A stretch of DNA of 64,000 nt from UBA9676 sp963730065 (GTDB lineage Bacteria; Actinomycetota; Actinomycetes; Streptosporangiales; Streptosporangiaceae): NCBI GenBank assembly GCA_963730065.1, contig CAVSQL010000014.1:310001-374000 (forward strand), given 5' to 3'. Both the position numbers and the translations under genes were made by a program. A model generated the notes under the pieces. That model was not told where the DNA came from. It did not search any database and worked only from the letters and a program-made list of their open reading frames with translations. Positions 34,254-42,365 of the stretch are shown here, one piece after another (positions within the stretch are counted from its first letter, which is position 1; every line of letters starts with the position of its first letter).

Positions 34254-34973
34254 GTGCCGGAGGGCTTGTCGCCGAGCGAGGTCGGGAAAGAGATCTCAGA
34301 GCACCGGGCCAAGGTGGCGGAGGGGGAAGAGAAGGGTTCTGCCGGCGAGGCCAAAGGCCGGGACCGGCTGATCACCATCGTCGAGGCCGTCCTGCTGGCG
34401 GTGGTGGCGGTCCTCGCGGCCTGGTCCGGCTTCGCGTCGGCGAAATGGAGCACCGAGTCCTCGCTCCAGCTGGCCAACGCGTCGGCGGCCAGGACGGAGG
34501 CGAACCGGTACGCCTACCAGGCCGCGGACCTGAGGAATTTCGATTCGCTGACGTTCAACGCCTGGTTCACCGCGTACGTCGCCGGGAACAAGCAGGCGAT
34601 GCGGGTGGCCGAGTACCGTTTCCGGCCGGTGTTCATGACCGCCTTCGAGGCCTGGCTCAAGACGCACCCGTTCACGAACCCGCATGCGCCGAAGGGCCCG
34701 ACCTACATGCCCCAGTACGTCCAGCCCGAACTGGTGCAATCCAACCGGCTTGATGCCCAGGCTGACGGCCACTACGCGCTCGGTGAGACAGCGGGCGGCA
34801 ATGCCGACGGCTACGTCCGGACAACGATCTACCTGGCGACCGTGCTGTTCCTGGTGGGAATCAGCGGCCACTTCCGCGTCCGCGCGGCGCGCATCGGGCT
34901 TGTCGCCACGGGCGGGCTCATCCTGGCGTTCGCCTGCGTCCTGCTGATCCTCGCCCCAAGACCGCCAGTGTGA
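34254..34973 (+). CDS. membrane protein, DUF4337-like, function unknown
   Basis: 239 residues. GTG 34254 has GAGGAGG (34242-34248) 5 bases upstream. An N-terminal charged stretch (about 1-40), one helix at about 42-60 (IVEAVLLAVVAVLAAWSGFA), a long extracytoplasmic or periplasmic segment, then two C-terminal helices (about 185-235). The order and the WSGFASAKWS segment after the first helix resemble DUF4337-type proteins. Function unknown. It starts 86 bases after the DUF2252 gene. Confidence 0.75.
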   Translation: MPEGLSPSEVGKEISEHRAKVAEGEEKGSAGEAKGRDRLITIVEAVLLAVVAVLAAWSGFASAKWSTESSLQLANASAARTEANRYAYQAADLRNFDSLTFNAWFTAYVAGNKQAMRVAEYRFRPVFMTAFEAWLKTHPFTNPHAPKGPTYMPQYVQPELVQSNRLDAQADGHYALGETAGGNADGYVRTTIYLATVLFLVGISGHFRVRAARIGLVATGGLILAFACVLLILAPRPPV

Positions 34974-35013
34974 GGAGAAGTTCCCGGCGTCAGCACCAGG
35001 CGTCAGTGTTGGG

Positions 35014-36015
35014 TCAGGAAGGGATCCGGAGCACCCTCCTCGCGTTGCCAGCGAAGATGGCGTCGGCCTCGGCCTGCGGCAGGCCGAGGCCCTCGATGTC
35101 GGCGATGGTGTCCGCGACGACCGTCGGCCCTCCGAGCGGCATGTCCGTCCCGAACAGCATGTGATCGGCCCCGAAGAACTCCACCGCGCACCGGACGGCG
35201 TGGCTGGCGCCGAACATCGCCGTGTCGGCGTAGAAGCGCCGGAAGTAGTCCATGGGATCGGACTGCAGGCCCGCCATGATCGCCGCCCGGTCGGGGTCCT
35301 CCAGCGGCGAGGCCAGGCGGCCCGAGAAATGCGGCACCATCGCCCCCGCGTGGTGGGTGATCACCCGCAGGCCGGGATACCGGTCGAAGCAGCCCGAGTA
35401 CACCAGCCGCACCATGCAGGCCGATGTCTCGTACGGCCAGCCGAGCGACCACCAGATCCCGTACTCCGAGCGGCTCTCGGACGGGTAGTCCGCCCAGACC
35501 GGGCTGCGGGTCGGATGGATCCAGAGCACCCCGTCGCGGCGGGTCACCGTGTCGAAGATGGCGCCGAACCGCTGCTCGTCCAGCGGCGCGCCGCTGACGT
35601 TGGTGTACAGCTGCGCTCCGAGCGCGCCGAGCTGACCCATCGCACGGTCGAGCTCACCGGCGGCAGCTTCGACGTCGTTCATCGGCAGGGCCGCGGCGAA
35701 GCCGGCAAAGCGATCCGGGTACCTCCCGACCAGCTCCGCCACCTCATCGTTCGCGGCGCGGGCGAGGTCGGCGGCCGCCGCTGGCCCGCCGAGTTCCTCC
35801 ACGGGCGGCACGGCGAGCGTGAGCACCTGCCGGTAGTCCCCGAAGGGGTCCATCGTCCGCCAGCGGGCGTCGAGGTCGGTCAGCGCCGGGTCCTCGCGGA
35901 TCCAGGGCCGGTACCCGAGTATCCGTTCGCTGACGTCCGGGCCGGACGTGATCGACTCCAGTCGCCCCGCATAGCCCGGCGGGAGTATGTGAGCGAACGC
36001 GTCGATCTTCGTCAC
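35014..36015 (-). CDS. amidohydrolase family protein (ACMSD-like)
   Basis: 333 residues. TIM-barrel metal enzyme of the 2-amino-3-carboxymuconate-6-semialdehyde decarboxylase (ACMSD)/amidohydrolase_2 group: KIDAFAHILPPG at the start, RDGVLWIHPTR, FDRYPGLRVITHHAGAMVPH and LFGTDMPLGGP (the C-terminal Asp). Members decarboxylate or hydrolyse aromatic carboxylates. GTG 36015 is preceded by GGAGGGG. The next minus-strand gene is a P450; with the following aromatic genes, a role in aromatic degradation is plausible. Confidence 0.85.
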   Translation of the reverse strand: MTKIDAFAHILPPGYAGRLESITSGPDVSERILGYRPWIREDPALTDLDARWRTMDPFGDYRQVLTLAVPPVEELGGPAAAADLARAANDEVAELVGRYPDRFAGFAAALPMNDVEAAAGELDRAMGQLGALGAQLYTNVSGAPLDEQRFGAIFDTVTRRDGVLWIHPTRSPVWADYPSESRSEYGIWWSLGWPYETSACMVRLVYSGCFDRYPGLRVITHHAGAMVPHFSGRLASPLEDPDRAAIMAGLQSDPMDYFRRFYADTAMFGASHAVRCAVEFFGADHMLFGTDMPLGGPTVVADTIADIEGLGLPQAEADAIFAGNARRVLRIPS

Positions 36016-36093
36016 GTGTCCCCTCCGGGTGCTCCGATGCCGGGATCGTAAGGACACAAACGATCTGTGTCAAGGCTCGCCGGCCGGCCCGGC

Positions 36094-37332
36094 TCAGGCC
36101 GGCCGGATCTGGACCGGCAGTTCCCTGAGCCCGTTGGTGAAGTTGGACCGGATCCGGCGCGGCGGGCCCGCCAGCTCGAAGACGGCCACCCGCCGGGCCA
36201 GCGCGGCCAGCACGATGCGCACCTCCAGCCGGGCGAGGTGCGCGCCCAGGCACAGGTGGGGCCCGCCGCGGCCGAAGGACAGATGCCGGTTGGGGGAGCG
36301 GGCGATGTCGAAGGTCTCCGGGTCATCGAACTCGGCCTTGTCCCGGTTGCCGGACACATACCAGAGCACCACCTTGTCGCCGGCCCGGATGTGTGCGCCG
36401 CCGAGCTCGGTGCCGGCGGTGGCCGTCCGCCGCATGAAGTGGGTCGGGCAGGTCCACCGCATGACCTCCTCGGTCGCGGAATCCAGCAGGCCCGGGTCGG
36501 CGCGCAGCCGCTCCCACTGCTCCGGGTGCTCGCAGAAGGCCAGCACCCCCTGGGCGATGGCGATCCGGGTGGTCTCGTTCCCGGCGATGACCATGATCGA
36601 GAAGAAGTTGTCGAGGTCGGTCTCGGTGAGCCGGTCGCCGTCGACCTCGGCCCGCAGCAGCGTGGACAGCAGGTCGTCGCCGGGGGAGCGCAGCCGTTCG
36701 GCCACGATGTCCCGGCCCAGGTCCCACAGCTGCTTGCCGTAGGGGCTGCGGAACGGGTACCGGCGGTAGGCGTCGGTGTCGTCGCGGCCCCAGACGACGT
36801 CGGTGATCGCCGGGTCGGTGTTGGCGATCAGCCGGTCGCCGAGGTCGATGAAGGTGGCCAGGTCATCCCCGGGCAGTCCCATGATCCGCGCCAGCACCCG
36901 GATTGGTACTTCCTTGGCTACCGCGTCCACGAAGTCGAAATCCCCGCGGGCCAGCCCGGTGTCCAGCACCGCCTCCGTGAGCCCCTCGACGAAGTGCTGG
37001 TAGACCGCCACCGCCCGCTGCGTGAAGCTCCCGGACACGATCTTGCGGAGCTTGGTGTGCTCGGGCGGGTCGGTGTCGATGATGGTCCGCCGGGCCGTCA
37101 TGTCCTCTGCGGTCGGCTCCTCGAAGGAGATCCCCTGGGCGGACGAGAACGTTGCCACGTCGCGGCTGGCCGTGATGATGTCGGGGTAGCAGTGAACCGA
37201 CCAGAACCCCGAGTTCGGCCGGGCCTCGCCGAACCAGGCGACCGGCGCCTCCCGCCGGAGCCGGGCGAACTCGCGGTAGGGAACGCCACGTGCCCACATG
37301 TCGAGGTCAGTCAGATCGACAGCGGTGGTCAT
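36094..37332 (-). CDS. cytochrome P450
   Basis: 412 residues, typical length for soluble bacterial P450s. I-helix oxygen motif AGNETTR (about 249-255), ExxR in EEVMRW, and heme loop FGRGGPHLCLGAHLAR with ligand Cys361. Uses NAD(P)H through external ferredoxin proteins; none is adjacent. Substrate unknown; the surroundings suggest a catabolic one. ATG 37332 lies 8 bases below the palindrome at 37341-37354, so this transcript may be leaderless or nearly so and controlled from that site. Confidence 0.92.
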   Translation of the reverse strand: MTTAVDLTDLDMWARGVPYREFARLRREAPVAWFGEARPNSGFWSVHCYPDIITASRDVATFSSAQGISFEEPTAEDMTARRTIIDTDPPEHTKLRKIVSGSFTQRAVAVYQHFVEGLTEAVLDTGLARGDFDFVDAVAKEVPIRVLARIMGLPGDDLATFIDLGDRLIANTDPAITDVVWGRDDTDAYRRYPFRSPYGKQLWDLGRDIVAERLRSPGDDLLSTLLRAEVDGDRLTETDLDNFFSIMVIAGNETTRIAIAQGVLAFCEHPEQWERLRADPGLLDSATEEVMRWTCPTHFMRRTATAGTELGGAHIRAGDKVVLWYVSGNRDKAEFDDPETFDIARSPNRHLSFGRGGPHLCLGAHLARLEVRIVLAALARRVAVFELAGPPRRIRSNFTNGLRELPVQIRPA

Positions 37333-37340
37333 GGCAGATA

Positions 37341-37354
37341 GTTTGGCACCAAAC
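37341..37354. promoter_or_regulatory. operator-like palindrome GTTTGG-N2-CCAAAC
   Basis: Perfect 6-base arms with a two-base spacer, in the 49-base space between the divergent P450 (ATG 37332) and glutamine amidotransferase (ATG 37382). The same arms recur at 42325-42338. On the plus strand, TCGACA (37313 region) and TAGTTT with a 17-base spacer would place it over the -10 of the amidotransferase promoter. Likely a MarR- or TetR-type site. Confidence 0.6.
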
Positions 37355-37381
37355 GAGAAGGCCGGCAATCGAGGGACAGCC

Positions 37382-38080
37382 ATGCGTGTGACCGTCGTCC
37401 GCCACCACGCCGAGGATTCGCCGGGCTTCATCGCCGCGGCGTTCGAGGCCCGTGGGGCCAAGATCACCACGCACCTGTTCCCGGACGAGGGCCCGCTGCC
37501 GGCGATCGATGATGCCGATCATCTCGTCGTGCTCGGCGCCATCCCCTCGGTCTACGACGACGGCCCGGCGCGGGCCTGGATCGAGGCGGAGCTGGCGTGG
37601 CTGCGGCGGGCGGACGAGACCGGCCGGCCCGTCCTCGGGATCTGCTTCGGCGCGCAGGCGCTGTGCGCCGCGCTGGGCGGCCGGGTGGAGCCGGCGGCCC
37701 GCAAGGAAGTCGGCTGGACCATGATCGAGTCGTTCGACCCGGCGCTGGTCCCGCCGGGCCCATGGCTGGTCTTCCACGGGGACCACTGCCTGCCGTCACC
37801 AGAGGCGAAGGTCCTGGCCCGCAACGAGATCGGGGTGCAGGCGTTCACGATCGGGCGGCACCTGGCGGTGCAGTTTCACCCCGAGGTCGACGGCGACCAG
37901 CTGAGGCTGTGGCTGGCCGCGGGCGGGCGGGCGGAGGCCGTGCGGGCCGGGCAGGACCCCGACGCGCTCCTCGCCGAAACGGTGGCCCAGGAGCCGGCCT
38001 CGGAGGCCCGCGCCGACACGCTGGTCGCGGCCGCGATCCTGCTGGCCCAGGGGGGCGGCCCACCGCCGGTGCTGGACTGA
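37382..38080 (+). CDS. class I glutamine amidotransferase domain protein
   Basis: 232 residues. GATase1 with nucleophile Cys88 (LGICFGAQ) and His166/Glu168 (FHPEVD). Stand-alone members are often gamma-glutamyl hydrolases or GMP synthase-like glutaminases. ATG 37382 follows GAGGGA and is divergent from the P450. Convergent with the MarR gene (stop 8 bases away). Context, with a glutamine-synthetase-like ligase nearby, could mean gamma-glutamyl conjugates are made and removed here (inference). Confidence 0.85.
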   Translation: MRVTVVRHHAEDSPGFIAAAFEARGAKITTHLFPDEGPLPAIDDADHLVVLGAIPSVYDDGPARAWIEAELAWLRRADETGRPVLGICFGAQALCAALGGRVEPAARKEVGWTMIESFDPALVPPGPWLVFHGDHCLPSPEAKVLARNEIGVQAFTIGRHLAVQFHPEVDGDQLRLWLAAGGRAEAVRAGQDPDALLAETVAQEPASEARADTLVAAAILLAQGGGPPPVLD

Positions 38081-38087
38081 CCCGTGC

Positions 38088-38603
38088 TCAGCCGTCCTCC
38101 ACCGACCGGATGATCTTGCGGAGGAGCGACGCGAGCTGCTGCTTCTCCGGCTCGGTCAGGGCGGCGCTGACCCGCGCCTCGCCCATGTTGAAGGCCGGGA
38201 ACAGCCGCTCGATCACCGCGACGCCCTTGGGCTCCAGGCTGACCAGCACCAGCCGGCCGTCCGCCTGATGCCCGCGCCGCCGCGCCAGCCCCCGCTTTTC
38301 CAGGGTCTTCAGCACGCCGGTGAGCGTCCCCTTGGTGACGCCGGCCTCCGCGGCGAGGTGCCGGGTCTGCTGGTCGCCCCAGATCCACAGCACGAACATC
38401 ACGGTGAACGCGGCCCACGAGAGGTCCTCGTCCGCCAGCACCTTCCGCTCCATGTGGTTGCGGATCACGTTGGCCGCGCGGTAGATGTTCGACACCGCGG
38501 CCATGGCCGCGAAATCCAGCGGCTGATCCCCGATCCGGCCGCGGATGTCGCGCTCGGCCCGCACGAGGTCGCGCGCGGTACCAGCGGCGAGGCGACGGGA
38601 CAT
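38088..38603 (-). CDS. MarR-family transcriptional regulator
   Basis: 171 residues. Winged-helix region: FTVMFVLWIWGDQQTRHLAA, EAGVTKGTLTGVLKTLEKRG (recognition helix) and LARRRGHQADGRLVLVSLEPKG (wing), with the N- and C-terminal dimer helices. MarR proteins repress genes for aromatic compounds and are released by phenolic ligands. It sits between the GATase and the decarboxylase/FAH/HpaD operon, and the two GTTTGG-N2-CCAAAC palindromes flank this locus, so it is the best candidate for binding them. ATG 38603 taken as start. Confidence 0.88.
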   Translation of the reverse strand: MSRRLAAGTARDLVRAERDIRGRIGDQPLDFAAMAAVSNIYRAANVIRNHMERKVLADEDLSWAAFTVMFVLWIWGDQQTRHLAAEAGVTKGTLTGVLKTLEKRGLARRRGHQADGRLVLVSLEPKGVAVIERLFPAFNMGEARVSAALTEPEKQQLASLLRKIIRSVEDG

Positions 38604-38781
38604 GGCGCCATGGTACGCGTCACGGGCAGCGGCGCTCGCGCGGTCAGCCCAGGGCGCCATCTGCGGCGGGACACGGCCGTCGGCCGCGTAGGCAGGAAGC
38701 CGAGCGGACGGAACGGGCGGCGCAGACCGCAACCGTGGCCGGGGGTCTCCGGCCGGACGTGACCGCCTCGCCTGGCCGCGC

Positions 38782-40143
38782 TCAGCCGGCGAGTTCTTCG
38801 ATGCGGGCATGCAGCTGCGCCGTATAGGTCTCGGACTCGGGTTTCATCAGGACGCTGCGCAGGATCCGGGCCCGGCCGACGTCCGTGGCGATGCCGGGGT
38901 GGCGGCGGGCGAACGCGCCCGCCCCGACGGTGAGAGTGGACAGGTACACCGGGTGCGCGGGGTCCTTCATGCCGTCGGCGAGCATCCGGGCAGACGCCTG
39001 GTCGATCGCTGACAGGCTGGCCGGGGTGGTGACCGGGAAGTAGCTGACGATGTCCAGCTCCGGGCGCTGGTAGAGCCGCAGCCGGTCCGAGCCGCGGAGC
39101 AGCTCCGACCAGTCCAGCGCGGCCCGGCGGCCGGCCGCCAGCACCTGGCCGAGCCCGTCCGGCCGCAGCGGCAGCAGCTGGAGGGTGAGCCACAGCGCGG
39201 CCGCCGCCGCGCCGGCCCGGGAGCACTCCAGGCTGATCTCGCCCAGGTGCAGCTCGCCGGAGGTGAAGTAGGTGTAGGGCGAATCGTGGGAGTAGAGGCG
39301 CCCCACCGCCGGGTCGGCGAACAGCACCGCCCCGCAGCCGTAGGGCTGCAGGCCGTGCTTGTGCGGGTTGACCACGACCGAGTCGCACCCGGCGATCGCC
39401 CGCCAGGGAGCCGGGTCCAGGCCGGCCGGGCCGTTGACGCCGGCGAGGAGCGTGAAGAAGCCGCCGTAGGCCGCGTCGACGTGGACCCGCGCCCCGTGTC
39501 GGCGGGCCACCGCGAGCACCTCGTGCACCGGGTCGATGGCGCCGAGGCCGGTCGTGCCGGCCGTCGCGACCACCGTCCCGATGCTCCCGCCGGCCAGGAG
39601 CTCATCCAGCGCGCCGGGGTCGAGCCGGCCCGCCTCATCCACCTCGACGGCGGTGCCCGGCACGCCCAGCACCCCGCACATCCGGGCGTGGGTGTAGTGC
39701 GCCTCGGCGCTGTAGGCGATGCCGCGGCCGGGATGCAGCTCCCGGGCGACGTACAGCGCCTCCAGATTGGCGATGGTGCCGCTGCTGGTCAGGTGGCCGA
39801 GGTGGGTCTGGAAGCCGAACATGGCCGCGAGCTGCGCCACCACCTCCTTCTCCATCGCCGAGGTAGCCGGCCCGCCGTCGAGGGCGTGGTTGTTCGGGTT
39901 GATGAGCATCGCGGCGAGGTAGCCGGCCACCGCGGCCGGGTGCGGCGGCTTGAGCATCTGCCCGGCGTAGGAGGGGTGGAAGTAGGGGTAGTTCTCGCGC
40001 AGCCGCTGCGCGAAGGTGGCGAAGGCGGCGGCGAACCGCTCGTCGCTGACCTCCAGCGAGGGGTGCCGTGCGAACGGCGGGAAGGTCGCCTCCCAGTCCG
40101 CGATCGCGGCCGCCGCGCGGCTCAGCCAGTCCTGCAGATCCAT
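38782..40143 (-). CDS. PLP-dependent decarboxylase (aromatic/amino-acid type)
   Basis: 453 residues, fold type I, group II decarboxylase. N-terminal NYPYFHPSYAGQMLKPPHP (substrate pocket), AEAHYTHARMCGVLGV, HVDAAYGGFFTLLAG and PLP Lys262 in VVNPHKHGLQPYGCG. Members decarboxylate tyrosine, tryptophan, dopa, glutamate or 2,4-diaminobutyrate; the pocket cannot be read from here. Starts at ATG 40143, 13 bases after the FAH-family gene, so it is the last gene of the hpa-type operon. A link to tyramine/dopamine degradation through homoprotocatechuate would make sense (inference). Confidence 0.87.
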   Translation of the reverse strand: MDLQDWLSRAAAAIADWEATFPPFARHPSLEVSDERFAAAFATFAQRLRENYPYFHPSYAGQMLKPPHPAAVAGYLAAMLINPNNHALDGGPATSAMEKEVVAQLAAMFGFQTHLGHLTSSGTIANLEALYVARELHPGRGIAYSAEAHYTHARMCGVLGVPGTAVEVDEAGRLDPGALDELLAGGSIGTVVATAGTTGLGAIDPVHEVLAVARRHGARVHVDAAYGGFFTLLAGVNGPAGLDPAPWRAIAGCDSVVVNPHKHGLQPYGCGAVLFADPAVGRLYSHDSPYTYFTSGELHLGEISLECSRAGAAAAALWLTLQLLPLRPDGLGQVLAAGRRAALDWSELLRGSDRLRLYQRPELDIVSYFPVTTPASLSAIDQASARMLADGMKDPAHPVYLSTLTVGAGAFARRHPGIATDVGRARILRSVLMKPESETYTAQLHARIEELAG

Positions 40144-40156
40144 GGTGACCTCGCCG

Positions 40157-41005
40157 TCAGGCTCGGATCGGCGGCCGGATGCCGCGGAACTCCCAGTCCC
40201 CGCCGAACGCGGTGGAGATGACCTCCTCGCTCGCCGTCGGCTGGGCGCCGAACTCCGCCGGGACCGCCGCCGGCCCGGCGAGGATGTGGTTGGCCAGCCG
40301 GCCCAGGCCGTCCACCTCGACCTCGACCACGTCGCCGGGCTGGACCGGCCGGGAGTTCGCCGGTGTCCCCGACAGCAGCACGTCGCCGGGGTAGAGGGTG
40401 ATCGTGCGGGCGATGTCGGCGACCAGGTAGTGCATGTCCCACTGCATCTCGTCGGTCGACCCGTCCTGCGCGAGGCGGCCGTTGACGTAGGTGCGCAGCC
40501 GCTTGCCGTGGAAGTCCCAGCCGGTGACCAGGCCCGGGCCGAGCGGGGCCATCGTGTCCGAGCCCTTGACGCGCAGCATCGACCCGGCGTCGGTGTCGCG
40601 GAAGTCGTGCAGCCCGAAGTCGTTGGCGATGGTGTACCCGGCGATGTAGTCACCGGCCTCCGCTGGCGGCACGCCCCGGCAGGTGCGGCCGATCACGATC
40701 GCGACCTCGCCCTCGTAGTTGAGGTACCTGCAGCCTTCGGGCCTGACCACGGCGCCGCCGTGGCCGGTCAGCGCGGAGACCGGCTTGTGGAAGTAGGTCG
40801 GCGCCGGCGGGAGGGTGGCGCCGAACTCGGCCACCCGGCTGCGGTGGTTGAGATGAACCGCCACGATCTTGCTGGGCACCACGGGCGGCAGGTGCACGGC
40901 GCCGGCCGCGGCCACCCGGCGGCCGTCTCCGGCCACCAGCTCCTCGCCCTCGCGGCGCACCTGCACGCACGAGCCTTCGAGCAGGACCCGGCGGTACTCC
41001 GGCAT
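40157..41005 (-). CDS. fumarylacetoacetate hydrolase family protein (HpaG/HpcE-like)
   Basis: 282 residues. FAH C-terminal domain: KIVAVHLNHRSRVAEFGATL, PTYFHKPVSALTGHG, YEGEVAIVIG (the E-x-E metal site), and DIARTITLYPGDVLLSGTP. Acts on 2-oxo-hepta- or related diene dioates by decarboxylation or isomerisation, as HpaG does in homoprotocatechuate breakdown, or on other keto acids. Directly follows the HpaD gene (16 bases). Confidence 0.87.
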   Translation of the reverse strand: MPEYRRVLLEGSCVQVRREGEELVAGDGRRVAAAGAVHLPPVVPSKIVAVHLNHRSRVAEFGATLPPAPTYFHKPVSALTGHGGAVVRPEGCRYLNYEGEVAIVIGRTCRGVPPAEAGDYIAGYTIANDFGLHDFRDTDAGSMLRVKGSDTMAPLGPGLVTGWDFHGKRLRTYVNGRLAQDGSTDEMQWDMHYLVADIARTITLYPGDVLLSGTPANSRPVQPGDVVEVEVDGLGRLANHILAGPAAVPAEFGAQPTASEEVISTAFGGDWEFRGIRPPIRA

Positions 41006-41021
41006 CGGCAGCCTCCCTCGG

Positions 41022-41960
41022 CTAGTCGTTGGTCACCGGGCCGGGCTGGCCCACCCGGCCTAACCGGCCTGGCGCGGACCAGCCCGCGGCGGGCTGGTCG
41101 AACCAGATGTGCATCTGGCCGGTGCCCACCGAGTTCTCATAATCGCTGAACGGGCGTCCCGGTGCGGTCACCGTACCCCCGCCCAGGGCGGCGATCATCA
41201 TCAGGTAGTGCGCGAACCTCGCCTCGGGCCGGAAGGCCAGGAACTCTGGCATGGTGTCGATCACCCGGGCGTGGTCGCCGGCCTCCAGCCACGCGATCCG
41301 GTCGGTGTCCGCGGCGCGTGCCTCCGCCGTCCTGATGTGCGCGGTGTCGCTCGCCTCGTGGGAGCGCAGTTCCCGCAGCGACCAGAACGTGTGCGACATG
41401 GCCCCGGACGCCACCAGCAGCACGGCCCGGTCGGCCTGCCCGATGGCGGCGCCGAGCGCCCGGCCCGCGCGCAGAAAGTCCTCGGTGTCGCCGGTCTGCG
41501 CGGTGCTCATCGAGACCCACCGCTTGCCCAGCCCACGGCCGAGGTAATGCCACAGGTTGACGGTGGCGTAGTGAACCGGCAGGCAGGGATCGTCGATGGC
41601 GGTGATCCACGTGCCGCGCTGGTCGGCCTGGCTGGCGACCGCCTGCGCGAGCTCGGGGTCGCCGCGCCACTCGTAGGGCACCCGGCACATCCCGCGCGGC
41701 AGCTCATCGGAGGTGAACAGCCCGGCCCGCATCTGCTGGGCGGCCACGACGAACTCGACGGTGGTGTGCCAGTGCGAGTCGAGCACCACCACCGTGTCGT
41801 AGTCCAGCGTCTCGAACACCTCGGCCCGCAGCCGCTGCAGGCCGGGGACCAGGCTGATCTCCATGCCCTCGTTGAGCTCGAGCCGCTGATCGTAGGGCAG
41901 CATGATCGTCGGGACATGTGCGAGCAGCCCTGCCCCGGCCACCTCACCCACCGTGCTCAC
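41022..41960 (-). CDS. hpaD: 3,4-dihydroxyphenylacetate 2,3-dioxygenase (HpaD, class III extradiol)
   Basis: 312 residues. Cleaves homoprotocatechuate next to the ring hydroxyl. Markers: LLAHVPTIMLPYDQRLELNEG (metal-ligand His), VVVLDSHWHTTVEF, LFTSDELPRGMCRVPYEW, VLLVASGAMSHTFW (second His) and GTGQMHIWF at the end, in the same order as E. coli HpaD. GTG 41960 overlaps the stop of the aldehyde-dehydrogenase relic by GTGA. The next pathway enzyme (HpaE) is present only as a relic, so the route as encoded here is incomplete. Confidence 0.83.
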   Translation of the reverse strand: MSTVGEVAGAGLLAHVPTIMLPYDQRLELNEGMEISLVPGLQRLRAEVFETLDYDTVVVLDSHWHTTVEFVVAAQQMRAGLFTSDELPRGMCRVPYEWRGDPELAQAVASQADQRGTWITAIDDPCLPVHYATVNLWHYLGRGLGKRWVSMSTAQTGDTEDFLRAGRALGAAIGQADRAVLLVASGAMSHTFWSLRELRSHEASDTAHIRTAEARAADTDRIAWLEAGDHARVIDTMPEFLAFRPEARFAHYLMMIAALGGGTVTAPGRPFSDYENSVGTGQMHIWFDQPAAGWSAPGRLGRVGQPGPVTND

Positions 41961-42300
41961 CCACCCGGCCGCCACCCCTGTCCTGCGTAGACGGTGTTCT
42001 TCACGTCGGCATAGAAGTCGAAGCTCCAGGTGCCGCCCTCCCGGCCGATCCCGGACAGCCCGGCGCCGCCGAACGGCGCCCGCAGGTCCCGGATGAAGAA
42101 GCAGTTGACCCATACGGTCCCCGCCCGCAGCCGGGCTGATACCCGCTCCGCGCGGCCGGTGTCACCGGTGAACATCGTGGCCGCCAGGCCGTAGCGGGTG
42201 CTGTTGGCCAGCGCCACCGCCTCGTCCTCGCCGGTGAACGTCTGGATGGTGAGCACCGGGCCGAACACCTCCTCGGTGAGGTCTCCGACCCGGCCGCCGC
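41957..42300 (-). pseudogene. C-terminal fragment of aldehyde dehydrogenase (HpaE-like)
   Basis: About 115 residues of ALDH C-terminus: EEVFGPVLTIQTFTGEDEAV, ANSTRYGLAATMFTGDT, LRAGTVWVNCFF and PFGGAGLSGIGREGG. The catalytic Cys/Glu core and NAD domain (about 380 residues) are missing; only about 25 bases lie between the fragment and the promoter at 42337. In full HpaE (5-carboxymethyl-2-hydroxymuconate semialdehyde dehydrogenase) this would be the next step after HpaD. Stop overlaps HpaD start. Not functional as a dehydrogenase. Confidence 0.75.
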
Positions 42301-42324
42301 GCCGGCCAGCAGCTCGGCCAGGTC

Positions 42325-42338
42325 GTTTGGCTCCAAAC
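42325..42338. promoter_or_regulatory. operator-like palindrome GTTTGG-N2-CCAAAC, second copy
   Basis: Arms identical to the site at 37341-37354 (spacer CT here, CA there). It overlaps the -10 region of the promoter reading into the hpaE relic/hpaD/FAH/decarboxylase genes, a classic repressor position. Confidence 0.6.
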
Positions 42339-42365
42339 TTTATGAACTGTCCCGATGGCGGTCAA
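42337..42365 (-). promoter_or_regulatory. promoter for the hpa-type operon
   Basis: Minus strand: TTGACC (complement of 42360-42365), 17-base spacer, TAAAGT (complement of 42337-42342). The GTTTGG-N2-CCAAAC palindrome starts inside the -10 box. Strong -35, moderate -10; the first gene downstream is the truncated dehydrogenase, then HpaD. Confidence 0.55.

Noticed and set aside
32844..34973. One long plus-strand frame from 32844 to 34973
   Set aside because: Its first part is a shadow of the DUF2252 gene; the real gene in this frame starts at GTG 34254 with GAGGAGG.
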